Positions 9,022 through 16,746 of a DNA stretch of 64,000 bases are shown in pieces. A program made the position numbers and the translations under genes. Position 1 is the first letter of the stretch, and every line of letters starts with the position of its first letter. The notes under the pieces were generated by a model. The model did not search any database. It was given only the letters and a program-made list of their open reading frames with translations, and was not told the DNA's origin. This DNA is from an uncultured Alphaproteobacteria bacterium. Lineage in GTDB: Bacteria; Pseudomonadota; Alphaproteobacteria; Paracaedibacterales; CAITNM01. Where the stretch lies: positions 1-64,000 of the forward strand of contig CAITNM010000020.1 of the NCBI GenBank assembly GCA_903893805.1, in the 5' to 3' direction.

Positions 9022-9438
9022 ATGATTGATATAATTTTTAATTTAAATTCTATTGCTGATGCGGCAAAACAAATTGCTTTCAAACTAACTCCTGGTTTGC
9101 CTTTCTTGTTATATGGTGAAATGGGTGCTGGCAAAACTACATTAACAAAACATATAGTCTCGGCCTTAGGATGTGTGGAACAAGTCACAAGCCCAACTTT
9201 TACCATTATGCAATCATACTTAACAAACACTGACACAGTATGGCACGTTGATTTGTATCGCCTAGATGACGTGTATCACATTGATGAACTTGGCCTTGAT
9301 GAGTTAAATAGGCACGATATGATGATTATTGAATGGCCAGAACGCCTGGGCTATAAAATATTTTCTCAATACTTGAAGGGAACATTATCGATTCAATCGG
9401 ATAGCAGTAGAAAGCTTATTTTGGAGACTATAATATGA
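9022..9438 (+). CDS. tsaE: tRNA t6A biosynthesis ATPase TsaE
   Basis: 138 residues from the ATG. TsaE powers the TsaBD complex that makes N6-threonylcarbamoyladenosine in ANN-decoding tRNAs. Seen: Walker A GEMGAGKTTL (about 32-41), SPTFTIMQSY, HVDLYRL, and IIEWPERLG. An upstream TTG (9004) is in frame but less likely. The gene overlaps amgK by ATGA, so translation is probably coupled. tsaE followed by amgK-murU is a common alphaproteobacterial arrangement. Confidence 0.9.
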   Translation: MIDIIFNLNSIADAAKQIAFKLTPGLPFLLYGEMGAGKTTLTKHIVSALGCVEQVTSPTFTIMQSYLTNTDTVWHVDLYRLDDVYHIDELGLDELNRHDMMIIEWPERLGYKIFSQYLKGTLSIQSDSSRKLILETII

Positions 9439-10415
9439 ACCAACGTATTCCTCATTTTTGGGGGCAATATGACCACTTTCATAAGCAATTTCTTACCGCT
9501 GATTTTTCGCCTCGTAAATACTTTCGGTGGCAAAAAGGGGATATGTCATTAGTACTGATGGATTGTCCTGATTTAAATTCTCTAAAAGCATTTATAGACG
9601 TGGGGCACCACCTAACGTCACAAGGATTAAGCACACCAGAAATTATAGAAGCGGACACAGATAGTGGTTATCTTCTTTTAGAAGATTTTGGCGACGCAAC
9701 TTTTACAAAGGTATTGCAAGATAGTCTTGGTCGCGAGCACCATATTTATAAATCTGCAGTTGATGTTCTTGTTCATCTACATGAACGAACTGAAGCTCCA
9801 TTACCTTTTTTAAAAATATATAACACTGATTTTGGCCTTAATAAAGCACGGCAATTTTTGACTTATTATTACCCTAAAGTGATGGACGAAGAGGCTTCAA
9901 ATGCAGCTGAGGACGATTTTATTAATGTTTGGACAAAAGCTTTGGAATTAGCCTTGCAAACAAAAAAAAGCATTTTTTTACGTGATTATCACGTTGATAA
10001 TTTAATGGATTTGCCAGAGCGATCAGCGCCTAAAAACATTGGATTACTTGATTTTCAAGATGCTGTGTGGGCACCAGTGGCAGGTGATTTGGTTTCCTTA
10101 CTGGGAGATGCTAGACGAGAGATTTCAAAGGATCTAACCGAACTGATGTGGAAAAGATTTTTAGATGCTCACCCCAAAGGGGATCACCAAGAAATATATA
10201 TCGCCGGTAATATTTTAAGTGCAGTACGGCAAGTGCGCATTCTTGGGCTCTTTACGCGTGCAGCTAGTGAACGGGGTGATAAAAGGTTTTTAAATCGAAT
10301 TCCCCACCTTTGGAATCTCTTTGAAAAATGCTGCACAATTGAAGAGTTGAGACCAGTCAAACAGTGGTTCGATATCAACGTACCACAACTAAAGCGGGTG
10401 ATTCCAAATATATGA
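9435..10415 (+). CDS. amgK: N-acetylmuramate/N-acetylglucosamine anomeric kinase AmgK
   Basis: 326 residues, aminoglycoside-phosphotransferase fold. Seen: YFRWQKGDMSLVLMDCPD with the N-lobe, GYLLLEDFGDATF in the hinge, catalytic loop FLRDYHVDNL with LLDFQDA supplying the metal Asp, and APVAGDLVSLLGDARR. AmgK phosphorylates MurNAc at C1, feeding MurU and bypassing de novo UDP-MurNAc synthesis. Overlaps of 4 nt with tsaE and murU show a tight operon. Confidence 0.88.
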   Translation: MNQRIPHFWGQYDHFHKQFLTADFSPRKYFRWQKGDMSLVLMDCPDLNSLKAFIDVGHHLTSQGLSTPEIIEADTDSGYLLLEDFGDATFTKVLQDSLGREHHIYKSAVDVLVHLHERTEAPLPFLKIYNTDFGLNKARQFLTYYYPKVMDEEASNAAEDDFINVWTKALELALQTKKSIFLRDYHVDNLMDLPERSAPKNIGLLDFQDAVWAPVAGDLVSLLGDARREISKDLTELMWKRFLDAHPKGDHQEIYIAGNILSAVRQVRILGLFTRAASERGDKRFLNRIPHLWNLFEKCCTIEELRPVKQWFDINVPQLKRVIPNI

Positions 10416-11119
10416 TGAACATTTCTTCAACAGCAATGGTACTAGCCGCAGGTCTTGGTAAGCGCTTGGGCGATATCACAAATAATACCCCTAAACCGTT
10501 AGTGAAGATTGGCAATACTTGCTGCTTAGATCTTTCTATCGAGGCTTTAAAACAAGCAGGATTTAAGCGGATTATCATTAATACTCATTATTTTGCTGAG
10601 CAAATTGAAAGCCATATAAAACGCTATAGTGATTTAGAAATACTTCTAAGTTATGAGCCAATATTGCTTGAAACAGCAGGAGGAGTGCGTAACGTTTTGC
10701 CTGAATTTGGCGGTAAACCGTTTGTTGTTGTTAATGCAGATATGTATTGGCAAGATTCTAACCCATCAATTATTCATCGTATGGTTGATGCTTGGAAAGA
10801 AACTGATGATTTTTGTCTGTCAGTTACGTCTTTGAAAAATGCAAAAGGTCACTCAGGTATGGGAGATTTTGTTTTTGAAAATGGGTTATTACGCAGACCT
10901 ACAGAAGATGACCTGCCGTCTAGTCGCTATGTATATATAGGTGTTCAGTTGGTGAATCCGCTGGTCATTGAGCCTTTAAATATTGAATCGTTTTCTTTGT
11001 CAGGTTTGTATTGGAAAGCCTCAGAAAAAAAAGCTTTGAGAGGCGTCATATTTGATGGAACATGGATTGATGTTGGCAATGTTGACGGACTGACAGTGGC
11101 TAGAGAGCTTGTTACGTAA
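10412..11119 (+). CDS. murU: N-acetylmuramate-1-phosphate uridylyltransferase MurU
   Basis: 235 residues from the ATG that overlaps the amgK stop (ATGA). The nucleotidyltransferase signature VLAAGLGKRLGDIT...PKPLV is at the N-terminus, followed by NTHYFAEQI, ETAGGVRNVLP and the metal-binding VVNADMYW. MurU makes UDP-MurNAc from MurNAc-1-P, completing the AmgK shunt for recycled wall sugars. It ends the three-gene unit. Confidence 0.88.
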   Translation: MMNISSTAMVLAAGLGKRLGDITNNTPKPLVKIGNTCCLDLSIEALKQAGFKRIIINTHYFAEQIESHIKRYSDLEILLSYEPILLETAGGVRNVLPEFGGKPFVVVNADMYWQDSNPSIIHRMVDAWKETDDFCLSVTSLKNAKGHSGMGDFVFENGLLRRPTEDDLPSSRYVYIGVQLVNPLVIEPLNIESFSLSGLYWKASEKKALRGVIFDGTWIDVGNVDGLTVARELVT

Positions 11120-11191
11120 TAATTTGTAATTAACCAATTCTTAATACGGAATATGAGATCATAAAGATGCCAAAAAAGTATCTTGTGTATC

Positions 11192-11563
11192 ATGAACAGT
11201 ATATTATTTTTCTTAGCTCTGATGATAAATACTTTGTATGCAGCTGTTGATACGCAGCCTGAACATCGTGCTAAAAGCGTTTATTCTTCATCTAGGCAGT
11301 CTTATTGGGCTGAGCAGCAAGAAGAAATGGAACAAAAAAAACGAAAAAAATATCGTTTGGGTAATACAGCAGGTAAAGAAAAAGGTGCTAATAAACGTCA
11401 ACTAGTGCCAATGACGACATCTTCAACAGAAGATAAAATACGCTTAAGTTCTGAGCCATCTCGCTATAATCCTAAAAATAGCAATGACCTTAACCCTGAG
11501 TCAAAAGATACTCATAAACAAATAAGGATGCCTGACTTTTTGCCTCAGTACCAAAAGCCTTAA
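11192..11563 (+). CDS. Small exported Lys/Glu/Ser-rich protein, unknown
   Basis: 123 residues from the ATG. Residues 1-18 (MNSILFFLALMINTLYAA) form a Sec signal peptide. The mature part is hydrophilic and probably disordered: a WAEQQEEMEQKKRKKYRLG charged helix, then Ser/Thr/Pro-rich sequence ending MPDFLPQYQKP. No known domain. It precedes the cNMP-fold permease cluster by 83 nt on the same strand, and may or may not belong to it. Confidence 0.5.
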   Translation: MNSILFFLALMINTLYAAVDTQPEHRAKSVYSSSRQSYWAEQQEEMEQKKRKKYRLGNTAGKEKGANKRQLVPMTTSSTEDKIRLSSEPSRYNPKNSNDLNPESKDTHKQIRMPDFLPQYQKP

Positions 11564-11585
11564 TGAAAAAATTAGCTTTTCCACA

Positions 11586-11609
11586 TTTGTTAATAAAAAA
11601 TTTAACAAA
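11586..11609. repeat. Inverted repeat upstream of the permease gene
   Basis: TTTGTTAA (11586-11593) and TTAACAAA (11602-11609) form an 8-bp palindrome with an A-rich 8-nt spacer, 37 nt before the permease GTG. It could be an operator or a weak hairpin. Confidence 0.3.
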
Positions 11610-11646
11610 AATTGTCATAATAAAATAAAATACCAACATAATTTTT

Positions 11647-13503
11647 GTGAATTCAGCAAGCGCATTTAATAAACTTGATTTTTTAAAGCCACTACAGCGT
11701 GCACGTCTTGCAACCGTTGCGGCTGAAGAAACTATTCAAGTTGGTGATATCATTTTTAAAGAAGGCTCTGATTCAGATTTTTTTTATGTGCTGTTATCAG
11801 GAAAGGTTGAAATTCGCAATAGCCTTCGTAGTGAAATGATCTTCCGAAATGATTTTTTTGGTACAGAGGTGCCTTGCGGTATTGAGCAATATCTTTTTAC
11901 AGCTACAGCTTTAAGCAAATGCAAAGTCTTAAAAATTAAAAAAGATATTCTGTACGATACAATTGATTCCTTTGATTTACAGAAATTTCAAAAGCGATTT
12001 TTACAAAACTTTGTCGGAACATTTTATCCAAAAAAATTTTTAGTATTTAAGAAAGACCTTGCTGAACGCTTGTTTATCCAAGCAAATCGATTTTGGGTTG
12101 ATGGTCTGGGGTGGATTTTAGCGGCAGTTGTGCCGTTTATTGTTTATTGGTTCCTCAACAAAACTAGTATGAATTATCAAAGTCAGGTTTTTTTATCTAT
12201 TCTTTCTGCTTGGTCAATTATTGCATCCTTCCGTTTGATGTCAGATTACGTTGCTACAATGGCAACAATTTTTTTGTTAATTGGAGGTGGTGTTGTAAAA
12301 ACAAAAGTCATTTTGGCAGGGTTTAGTTCAAGTAATTTTATTGTAGCCTTGAGTCTTTTAGGACTTTCAAGTGTGTTGATATCATCGGGCGTCGTTTATA
12401 GGATAATGCTTAAGATTTTGAAATTCTGTCGTCCAAGTTATTTTGGAGATAACATTATTATGCTTAGCATTGGCGGGTTGCTGACACTTGGTGTTCCATC
12501 GTTTATGTTGCGTGCAGACATGATGAAAATTTTTTATCATGATACGCTTCATATTCGTAATTTATCAGACAGCTCACCGCAAGCTCAAGCGTTAGGTTTT
12601 AGTGCTTACTGCGGAGCAGGAATTTTTTCTCAAAGTATACTAAGTGCTTCTATGATGCATTTTGTTTTATTAGGGTTATTTTGGGGGCAATATGCAACTC
12701 AATTTGACTGGTGGGGATGGTTGTTTGCATCTTTAGGTTCGCTTGCCGTATTGCTATTTGGGTATCTTATTTTAGTAGGTTTTTATTTTGGTGAAACATC
12801 TTATCCAAAAGTAGAAAATGACAAATTGCGTAATACACATTTGAAAAATATTTTGGACATCCTAGGGCCAACATCTCCAACTGAAAAAGCATCATTCATT
12901 TGTATGTTTGGAGCAATTCTTAGTCTGGCAACACTCAGTGTGCATGGCATTGCGCCTGATGTTATTTGTTTATTGATTTTATTGTTTCTTTTTGCTTTTC
13001 AATTCATGAACGATAAAGGGTTTCAAACTCGCATTAAATGGGATTTTCTAATTTTTATGTGTGGGCTCTCAGGTATTGCTTTTGCTGCCAATGATGTAGG
13101 GCTAATTGGTTGGTTAGAAGATAACACAAAGTGGATGACTGAGTATTTGAATCACCACTTTTTTGAGCTAACAACATTTTTGATCATTTTTGCTCTTATA
13201 GCTCAGCTTATACTGCCAAGAGATGTGAACATAAATATATTAAGCATTATGTTTATTCCTTTATTTCAAAAAAATGGAATGAGTCCTTGGGTAGCTGTTT
13301 ATATTATTAATACGGTTGGTAGAATTTGGTTTTTTGAATACCAAGAACCTGAGTACCGAATTTTTGCTAAGTATGGCAAAAATCACTCTGTTGATTTTGC
13401 TAAAAAACTTAAAAGTTCACGATTAAGTTTGAATCTATTCTACATTCTCTCAATTTATGCTGGGATTTTTTACTGGAAATGGATTGGGGTTTTACCATGG
13501 TAG
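11647..13503 (+). CDS. SLC13/DASS-like permease with N-terminal cNMP-binding-fold domain
   Basis: 618 residues, GTG start. Residues 10-115 have the cyclic-nucleotide-binding beta-roll pattern (GDIIFKEGSDSDFFYVLLSGKVEI, FFGTE, CKVLKIKK). The phosphate-binding cassette (normally GE-x-A/L...RxA) is degenerate here, so nucleotide binding is doubtful. After a linker, about 10-12 hydrophobic helices follow from residue 155. The C-terminal half (IKWDFLIFMCGLSGIAFAANDVGLIGWLED, then a long helix and a re-entrant-like IMFIPLFQKNGMSPW) resembles the divalent anion/Na symporter fold. Substrate unknown. It overlaps the next binding-protein gene, implying one transcript. Confidence 0.6.
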   Translation: MNSASAFNKLDFLKPLQRARLATVAAEETIQVGDIIFKEGSDSDFFYVLLSGKVEIRNSLRSEMIFRNDFFGTEVPCGIEQYLFTATALSKCKVLKIKKDILYDTIDSFDLQKFQKRFLQNFVGTFYPKKFLVFKKDLAERLFIQANRFWVDGLGWILAAVVPFIVYWFLNKTSMNYQSQVFLSILSAWSIIASFRLMSDYVATMATIFLLIGGGVVKTKVILAGFSSSNFIVALSLLGLSSVLISSGVVYRIMLKILKFCRPSYFGDNIIMLSIGGLLTLGVPSFMLRADMMKIFYHDTLHIRNLSDSSPQAQALGFSAYCGAGIFSQSILSASMMHFVLLGLFWGQYATQFDWWGWLFASLGSLAVLLFGYLILVGFYFGETSYPKVENDKLRNTHLKNILDILGPTSPTEKASFICMFGAILSLATLSVHGIAPDVICLLILLFLFAFQFMNDKGFQTRIKWDFLIFMCGLSGIAFAANDVGLIGWLEDNTKWMTEYLNHHFFELTTFLIIFALIAQLILPRDVNINILSIMFIPLFQKNGMSPWVAVYIINTVGRIWFFEYQEPEYRIFAKYGKNHSVDFAKKLKSSRLSLNLFYILSIYAGIFYWKWIGVLPW

Positions 13504-14567
13504 ACAATCTGCATACCGTAAAAATTAAGTCATTAATTATAAAAATGTTAAAAGGATTGGTGTTTTCAAGTCTTTTAGGGATTTTGGTTTTATACAATGT
13601 AAGTAGACCAAGAATTATGATTGTGCATAGCTATGATCCAACTATGGATACAGTTAAAGATTTTGACAATGGTACAAAAAAAATTTTAGAAAATGAATTT
13701 GAACCTCTTGTTCAAATTTATTATGTGAACATGCTGAATAAAAGTACGATTAAGCAGAAAATTAATGCAGGGGTTGAAGCAAGAGCTTCAATTGACCGTT
13801 TTAGACCTAAAATTTTAATTGCTGTAGGGGATGAAGCCCAAGAATTTGCTGCGAAGTTTTATCTTGATAAAAAAAAGACAAAAGTAATTTTTGCAGGTGT
13901 AAAAGGAGATTTTAAAAAATTTGGTTACATTCCAGGTAAAAATGTAGGAGGTATTATAGAAGTTCCGCAGGTACAAGAACTTAATGCTCTAATTAATAGT
14001 ATGTTTCCAGGGAAGAAAAATATTCGTTTAGCTCATTTAGGCGATACTTCAACCATTGTAAATTTAACAGAAAAAATTTTAGTCCAGCATGCATGGAAAA
14101 ATGTCAAATTTCAGGACTCAATAACGGTGAATGATTCAGTAAGTTTTAAGAGAGCTGCTATGCTTTTGAGTCAGCGTTATGATCTGCTTTTGATTTCAAG
14201 TTATAAAGGATTAAAAAAAGATTTTAATGTTGATGATGAAGTTGCTTCTGACGAGATAATGAAGTGGGTTCTCGAAAATACTTCTATCCCCATTATTTCT
14301 ACACTTGGCTACGCTATTGAAGAAGGTGCAGGAGTTGCCATTGTATCATCTGCTTATGATCAGGGTATGTTGGCAATGAGTTCTGCTTTGGCAATGCTTA
14401 AAAAATCATCTTACTTTCCCAATATAACGTCTAGGGTTTTATCTGTATTTCTTAATGATGATCACATATCTGAGCGCCAGATTTGTGTTCCCTCGATTTA
14501 TAGGTCATTTGCTGTAGGTACACAAAAACTATATGGACATAACAATGCTCAAGAGGCTGGTCTATGA
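13497..14567 (+). CDS. Membrane-anchored ABC-type substrate-binding protein (TrpX-like)
   Basis: 356 residues from the ATG at 13497, which has GGGG about 6 nt upstream and overlaps the permease stop; an ATG at 13479 is the alternative. A single N-terminal membrane helix (about 16-35) could be an uncleaved signal. The rest has the type I periplasmic-binding fold: MIVHSYDPTMDTVKDFDNG, ILIAVGDEAQEFA, VIFAGVKGDF, VGGIIEVP, LLLISSYKG, and ISTLGYAIEEGAGVAI. This suits the family of TrpX-type amino-acid-binding proteins. No ABC ATPase or permease gene is nearby. Confidence 0.65.
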   Translation: MVDNLHTVKIKSLIIKMLKGLVFSSLLGILVLYNVSRPRIMIVHSYDPTMDTVKDFDNGTKKILENEFEPLVQIYYVNMLNKSTIKQKINAGVEARASIDRFRPKILIAVGDEAQEFAAKFYLDKKKTKVIFAGVKGDFKKFGYIPGKNVGGIIEVPQVQELNALINSMFPGKKNIRLAHLGDTSTIVNLTEKILVQHAWKNVKFQDSITVNDSVSFKRAAMLLSQRYDLLLISSYKGLKKDFNVDDEVASDEIMKWVLENTSIPIISTLGYAIEEGAGVAIVSSAYDQGMLAMSSALAMLKKSSYFPNITSRVLSVFLNDDHISERQICVPSIYRSFAVGTQKLYGHNNAQEAGL

Positions 14568-15487
14568 ATATAATTATAGCTTTGATGTTTATGTGTTGTT
14601 CAGTGGAAGGCAGAATTCAGATTCGCCAAACTGGGTCATCATCTGTGTATCCGTTTGCAATCAAAATAGCACAGGAATTTTCTAAAAAAACAGATAATAT
14701 CTGCCCTTTTGTTGAAAGTACAGGTACAGGCAGTGGGTTTGCGGATTTTTCTCAAACTCACAATGGTTTCGGATATGACATAACTAATGCCTCAAGACCA
14801 ATTAACCAAAAAGAACTTGCGAAATGCAAGAAAGCAGGAATCACTTCAATTTTGGAAGTTTGTATTGGAATTGATGGTATTGCTTTGGCGACTAAGAAGA
14901 ATTTAACTGGTTTCAATGCCTTACGTTTAAATGACCTTTTTACAGCAATTGTTAAAAAAATTAAGAATGCCAAAGGTGAAATTATTGATAATCCCTACCT
15001 AAAATGGAATGAAATTAATTCAAATTTGCCCGATTTGCCTATTCGTATTCTAATTCCTTCGCAATCTCATGGTTCACGCAATGCCTTTGAAACTATGGTT
15101 ATGCATGAAAATGATGTCCGAAGCGGAATCGAGGTACGTGAAATAAGTGATTATGAAGCTGCTGATAGTCATCATCTCCTGTTTGATTTTTTGGATAATA
15201 ACCAAGCCACAATGGCCTTTGTCGCTGCTAATCTTTTGGATAATTGTGTGCAGATTAAAGCAATGCAAATAGATGGAATAGAGCCTACTTATTCAACTAT
15301 TCAAAACGGTACTTATCCAATGGTGCGTAAGCTATTTATTTATGTTAGAGAAGACACTAAAACAGAAGGCCTACAGAATTATGTAGATGAATGGCTGAGT
15401 CCAGCTGCTATTGGTAAGGATGGGTATCTTACAAAAATGGGATTGGTTCCTCTTTTAGAAAACGTTCAAAGACGTAGAAAACTTTGA
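14564..15487 (+). CDS. PstS-like periplasmic phosphate/anion-binding protein
   Basis: 307 residues. A short signal peptide (MNIIIALMFMCCSVEG) is followed by the PstS fold: IRQTGSSSVYPFA, ESTGTGSGF, DITNASRPI, IGIDGIALATKK, IPSQSHGSRNAFE and TYPMVRKLFIYV. The Ser/Thr/Gly anion-binding segments are the known PstS phosphate contacts. It overlaps the previous gene by ATGA. No pstC, pstA or pstB lies in the window, so it may serve the SLC13-like permease two genes upstream, or work with transporters encoded elsewhere. Confidence 0.75.
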   Translation: MNIIIALMFMCCSVEGRIQIRQTGSSSVYPFAIKIAQEFSKKTDNICPFVESTGTGSGFADFSQTHNGFGYDITNASRPINQKELAKCKKAGITSILEVCIGIDGIALATKKNLTGFNALRLNDLFTAIVKKIKNAKGEIIDNPYLKWNEINSNLPDLPIRILIPSQSHGSRNAFETMVMHENDVRSGIEVREISDYEAADSHHLLFDFLDNNQATMAFVAANLLDNCVQIKAMQIDGIEPTYSTIQNGTYPMVRKLFIYVREDTKTEGLQNYVDEWLSPAAIGKDGYLTKMGLVPLLENVQRRRKL

Positions 15488-15535
15488 TTTTATAAGTTGG
15501 CACAACTTTTGCATATTAGGACAAAAGGAGGTGTC

Positions 15536-15892
15536 ATGAGTAAGTTTTTAATAGTACTGAGTTTGTGTTTTCTGTCTCTATCTGCAAACTCACAATACAA
15601 TTCATTTATAGCAATGCAAGAAAATGCCCATGGTATCCCGACACTTTTATTGCGAGCTGTTTCAAATATTGAATCGGGTAGGTCAATAGGCGGGTCTCTT
15701 GCTCCATGGCCTTGGACAATCAATGTCGAAGGAAAGGGCTATGTATTTAAAACTAAGCAAGAAGCGATAAAAGCTGTTGAAAAATTTCAGCGAATGGGTG
15801 CTAAAAGTATTGATGTAGGAATTATGCAAATTAATCTACGTCATCATCCAACCGCGTTTCGTAATCTTGAAGAGGCCTTTGATCCTCACTAG
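15536..15892 (+). pseudogene. Lytic transglycosylase-like gene, C-terminally truncated
   Basis: 118 residues from an ATG with an excellent AGGAGG 5 nt upstream. A signal peptide (MSKFLIVLSLCFLSLSANS) is followed by the SLT fold start: ENAHGIPTLLLRAVSNIESGR with the catalytic Glu in IESGR, then SIDVGIMQINLRHHPTAFRNLEEAFDPH. Family members continue with an NVxYAAxFL helix and the last third of the domain; here a stop follows DPH directly. A short remnant open frame lies downstream. It follows the PstS-like gene by 48 nt. Probably inactive; it might still be translated. Confidence 0.6.
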
Positions 15893-15915
15893 CAGATATA
15901 AAAAGAGAACCAAAA

Positions 15916-16077
15916 GTGACAAAATATATTACTCCGAACGAAATACGACCTTTTGCTAAGGTTAAGAAGGTTTACTATTCTCTAGACGGTAATACTCCTT
16001 CTCATTCTATGAATTCTGAGAGGTCTAGCTATTCGTTGGATAACGCATCCAGTAGGCAGTATTATTCTCTAGATTAA
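15916..16077 (+). other. Short open frame with YSLD repeats, possible remnant of the truncated gene
   Basis: A 53-codon frame from GTG, in another frame than the truncated transglycosylase. It reads VTKYITPNEIRPFAKV..., then three YSLD motifs separated by Ser/Asn-rich spacers, ending YYSLD. It may be the displaced C-terminal tail of the transglycosylase gene after a deletion, or an unrelated small gene. No ribosome site. Confidence 0.3.
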
Positions 16078-16089
16078 TTTTGTGTGGTC

Positions 16090-16140
16090 TTTTTATACTA
16101 AATGGTATATTTTAATAAAATATGTACTTTTTGGTATAAA
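16090..16140 (+). promoter_or_regulatory. Candidate operator/leader of the amino-acid operon
   Basis: ATAC-N6-GTAT (16095-16108) and two GGTATA boxes 29 bp apart (16104 and 16133) lie just before the regulator ATG. A self-binding site for the YheO/DauR-like regulator is a guess. Confidence 0.25.
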
Positions 16141-16746
16141 ATGAATCTCGATTCGTATATTTCTTTTGGTCAATCTTATGTTCGTCTTCTTGCACCTTTA
16201 GCTGAAGTTGTAATTCATGATATTGCAACCAACTCCATTTGCTTTATCGAAGGATGTTTATCTAAACGTAAAGTTGGAGATCCATCGTTTTTGGATGCTA
16301 ATCTAAAACAGTTAGAGCAACAAATTGATCAGATTATTTATCCCAAAATTAATCTTGACGGAAGAGTTATCAAATCAATTTCTATTTCTATTAAAAAGGA
16401 TGATTTTATAGTAGCGGTGATGTGTCTTAATGTGGATGTGTCAGTGTTTTCGCAAATGCAGCAGCTAGCACAAGCATTTTTGATTCCCTCAAATAATCAG
16501 CCTGAAGCTCTTTTTAAAAATGATTGGCAGGAAAAAGTGCATCAAGTACTTTATCACTGGTTAAACAAAGAAGAATTAAGAGTTGAATCCCTTACCAATG
16601 TAGAAAAAAAAAGAGTTGTCCAAGAAATGTACACTCAAGGAGCATTTCGTGAAAAAAAAGCAGCTGACTACATCGCCAGTATTTTAGGACTAAGTCGGGC
16701 TTCAGTGTTTAACTACTTAAGAGAATTAAGGAAAAAAAATGTTTAA
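16141..16746 (+). CDS. YheO/DauR-like transcriptional regulator (PAS-like plus HTH)
   Basis: 201 residues from this ATG (an ATG at 16102 would add 13). The N-terminal YheO-type PAS-like domain runs SYVRLLAPLAEVVIHDIATNSICFIEG to IVAVMCLNVD. The C-terminal HTH reads KKRVVQEMYTQGAFREKKAADYIASILGLSRASVFNYLREL, the hallmark of DauR-type regulators. DauR represses D-arginine use in Pseudomonas, beside an ornithine-cyclodeaminase-related gene; a similar partner lies two genes downstream here. It overlaps the aminotransferase gene by 8 nt. Confidence 0.8.
   Translation: MNLDSYISFGQSYVRLLAPLAEVVIHDIATNSICFIEGCLSKRKVGDPSFLDANLKQLEQQIDQIIYPKINLDGRVIKSISISIKKDDFIVAVMCLNVDVSVFSQMQQLAQAFLIPSNNQPEALFKNDWQEKVHQVLYHWLNKEELRVESLTNVEKKRVVQEMYTQGAFREKKAADYIASILGLSRASVFNYLRELRKKNV

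Noticed and set aside
10653-10835. Short frame inside murU
   Set aside because: Same-strand shadow in another frame of an intact nucleotidyltransferase gene.
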